Source of the DNA: Anisakis pegreffii
Lineage: Eukaryota; Nematoda; Chromadorea; Rhabditida; Anisakidae
Assembly: GCA_035041965.1 (NCBI GenBank)
Contig: JAPYMA010000318.1
Location: 124,001-188,000 of the forward strand
DNA length: 64,000 bases
Reading direction: 5' to 3'
The position numbers were made by a program, and so were the translations under genes. The notes beneath the pieces were generated by a model. The model had not been told where the DNA came from. It searched no databases and saw only the letters and a program-made list of their open reading frames with translations. Shown here in pieces: positions 62,202 to 64,000 of this stretch. Numbering within the stretch: position 1 is the stretch's first letter; the number at the start of each line of letters is the position of its first letter.

Positions 62202-64000
62202 AATTTTTGTTTTCTGTATGGCACTCATCAACCTCAAATATATTTGATGTATGCTGAAATGGAAATATTTAATGAAATATGCGTGTATGAACTTCATTTT
62301 GCATCATATGAACGTATCATTCGTTTGCATCTTTCATTGAATCGGTTTGATCCTCATTATCGAGAAAGCAAAATAGTAGCGCAAAATCATTAGCTACAAA
62401 TCACTAAAATGCTTCATTTTCTTCAAAAAAATTCAACATGAATAAATTTCAGTGCCTGCAAAAACCTTGAATTCATTTTCAATAGTTTGCAAATGAATGA
62501 AGACGAGAAAGAACGCACAATGGTGAAACATTGATAAATTCAAACACTGCTCTCCAGCTGAATATATCTAGTAACCTAAACCTGAATAAACATTGTTCGG
62601 GTACTTTCATTAAATGCAGGAACAGCGTTTTCATGTGTTATAAAAAAACGCATCACAAAATATCTGAGAAGCTAATGTAGATTAGTTATGATCGATGACT
62701 AGCTTGTTTTTATCTATATTGACTACTCTGTGTGATAATCTTGCTGAATAATTGGTTTGTGTGAGCAAAGTGAACTTCAGTTCAATAATCTCAATCAACT
62801 CAACAAGAGTAGGCAAACGTTGATGACGTTTTCCGATTTGTTGAATGGTTGTTCAATAGTGAATAAGTATAAGTACGTCAGTTTTCGAAACGAAAGCCGT
62901 TCAACAACTTCAGACAGTTTTTCGGATCCGAATATCACTTCAATGACACCAAATGCATCGCGCACACTCTGCAGAAAGTTTTGAGTATGAGACTTGTCAA
63001 AGCAGTGCTGTCATTTCAAACTGATCAGTTTTTTGTCTACGCTATGTCAGGATTGCGATAATCATGAGGTTATGTGTAGTACTGGAGTTGTTCTAACAGA
63101 TTATGCAAGACTACATATGTAAGATTATATAAAATAACTTCCTTGGACACAAGCATATTCTTGCATTGTGACATGTCGCAGACACTGGAAGAGAACCGAT
63201 GGATTTTTCACAGAAAATTTTGGAATTTCAGAACCACTGGAAAAGCTCATACAGTGATCATCTTCCGGTGCATTATTTCGCTTCGATGAATATTTTCGAC
63301 GCACAAGGAGTTGATAAAAGCTCGGAGGTTCAGGCAATAAGCCTTAAATGTATTTTTGTTCAGTGGCGACGTAATACCATCTCATATGTTTGAAGGAAAA
63401 CTGCTTGAGAAATGTTGACATTTGCTGCATATCACAACACATGAAAAAAGTGATTTGAAGATTTTCTTCAAAACATTTCAGAAACAATTACAACTTCACC
63501 AAGTTCATCACAACAGAATACAGTAGAGTCGACTGTACAATGTCTGAATTGGCTTATTGTAACTAAGTTGCGTTCATTCGCTCGTTTGATTGTATTTCTC
63601 CACAGGATAAAATCTGAGGTGTTTTAATGCGACAAGTAATGTATTATTTGGAGGTTACATTATTCGTGTTTGTTACAATCGCAATAATTAGATAAATGTA
63701 CTTGTCTCAATCGTAAGGGAATTTTTAATGGCTAGCTAATATCACTAATGAATGATGTGTTATGAATGAACGGATTCGTATCATCCACGTTGTTGATTAA
63801 GCTCTGCATTTTGCAAATACAGAACTGGATTTCTCGATTATTAAGACTGTTTGAGGTACATCATGCAAACTCATTTGATGAACAACACCGCTAGCAATAA
63901 GAGAAATAAACAATACTGTTAACTGTCGTAGTGCTCTCCTAATAATGATTAAGAAGATTATACTGGGATCAGGAACGACTCCTTAATCATGTTGAATGTT
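62202..64000. other. Right edge, weak ORFs only
   Basis: A plus frame ending at 62984 is Ser/Asn-rich and protein-like (FRNESRSTTSDSFSDPNITS). Around 63125-63393 a plus frame from an ATG at 63199 (MDFSQKILEFQNHWKSSYSD) and a minus frame (PEPPSFYQLLVRRKYSSKRN) overlap, and both look plausible. Without splice evidence none is called. Confidence 0.3.

Overview
This window reads as nuclear DNA of a nematode. It is AT-rich and intron-rich, most splice acceptors end in TTTCAG or a close variant, and two multi-exon proteins are readily placed: an EGF-receptor (LET-23-like) ectodomain and a complete glutamate transporter of the GLT/EAAT family. Species cannot be fixed from the sequence; gene spacing and transposon load look more like a large parasitic-nematode genome than Caenorhabditis. 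All gene models are hand-built from splice signals, exon phase and family resemblance.

Layout. 0.6-9.5 kb (minus): fourteen phase-compatible exons plus a less certain fifteenth encode most of a LET-23/EGFR ectodomain (L1, Cys-rich, L2, long Cys-rich). A candidate signal-peptide exon lies at 13.4-13.6 kb; the transmembrane and kinase parts would lie left of base 1. Its 3.7-kb second intron holds a composite transposon nest: a long inverted repeat carrying Penelope-like (PLE) fragments, with one arm split by an internally deleted hAT element that has a perfect 8-bp target duplication. 13.6-21 kb is gene-poor. 22.6-25.2 kb (minus): the 3' part of an unrecognised gene in six phase-compatible exons, one of whose introns is almost wholly an ~870-bp near-perfect hairpin with hammerhead-like motifs. 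26-30 kb holds isolated exon-like pieces, a 147-bp direct repeat pair and an (AT)n tract.

30.5-32.1 kb (plus): a complete four-exon gene for a small secreted protein with eight cysteines. 37-38.6 kb (minus): a decayed PLE with reverse-transcriptase, GIY-YIG and hammerhead-like remnants. 40.6-41.3 kb (plus): a complete two-exon gene for a small type I membrane protein with a CC...CC ectodomain resembling Shisa-like proteins. 44.5-48.9 kb (minus): a complete eleven-exon glutamate transporter of about 500 residues. 49-64 kb is gene-poor, with a few orphan exon candidates, two more (AT)n tracts and a 1.2-kb non-autonomous hAT-like element with GC-rich ends and a perfect 8-bp duplication.

The genes do not form an obvious pathway or operon. 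The most unusual content is the transposable-element history: PLE relics at two places, inverted-repeat derivatives, and two hAT-type insertions whose boundaries can be set to the base.
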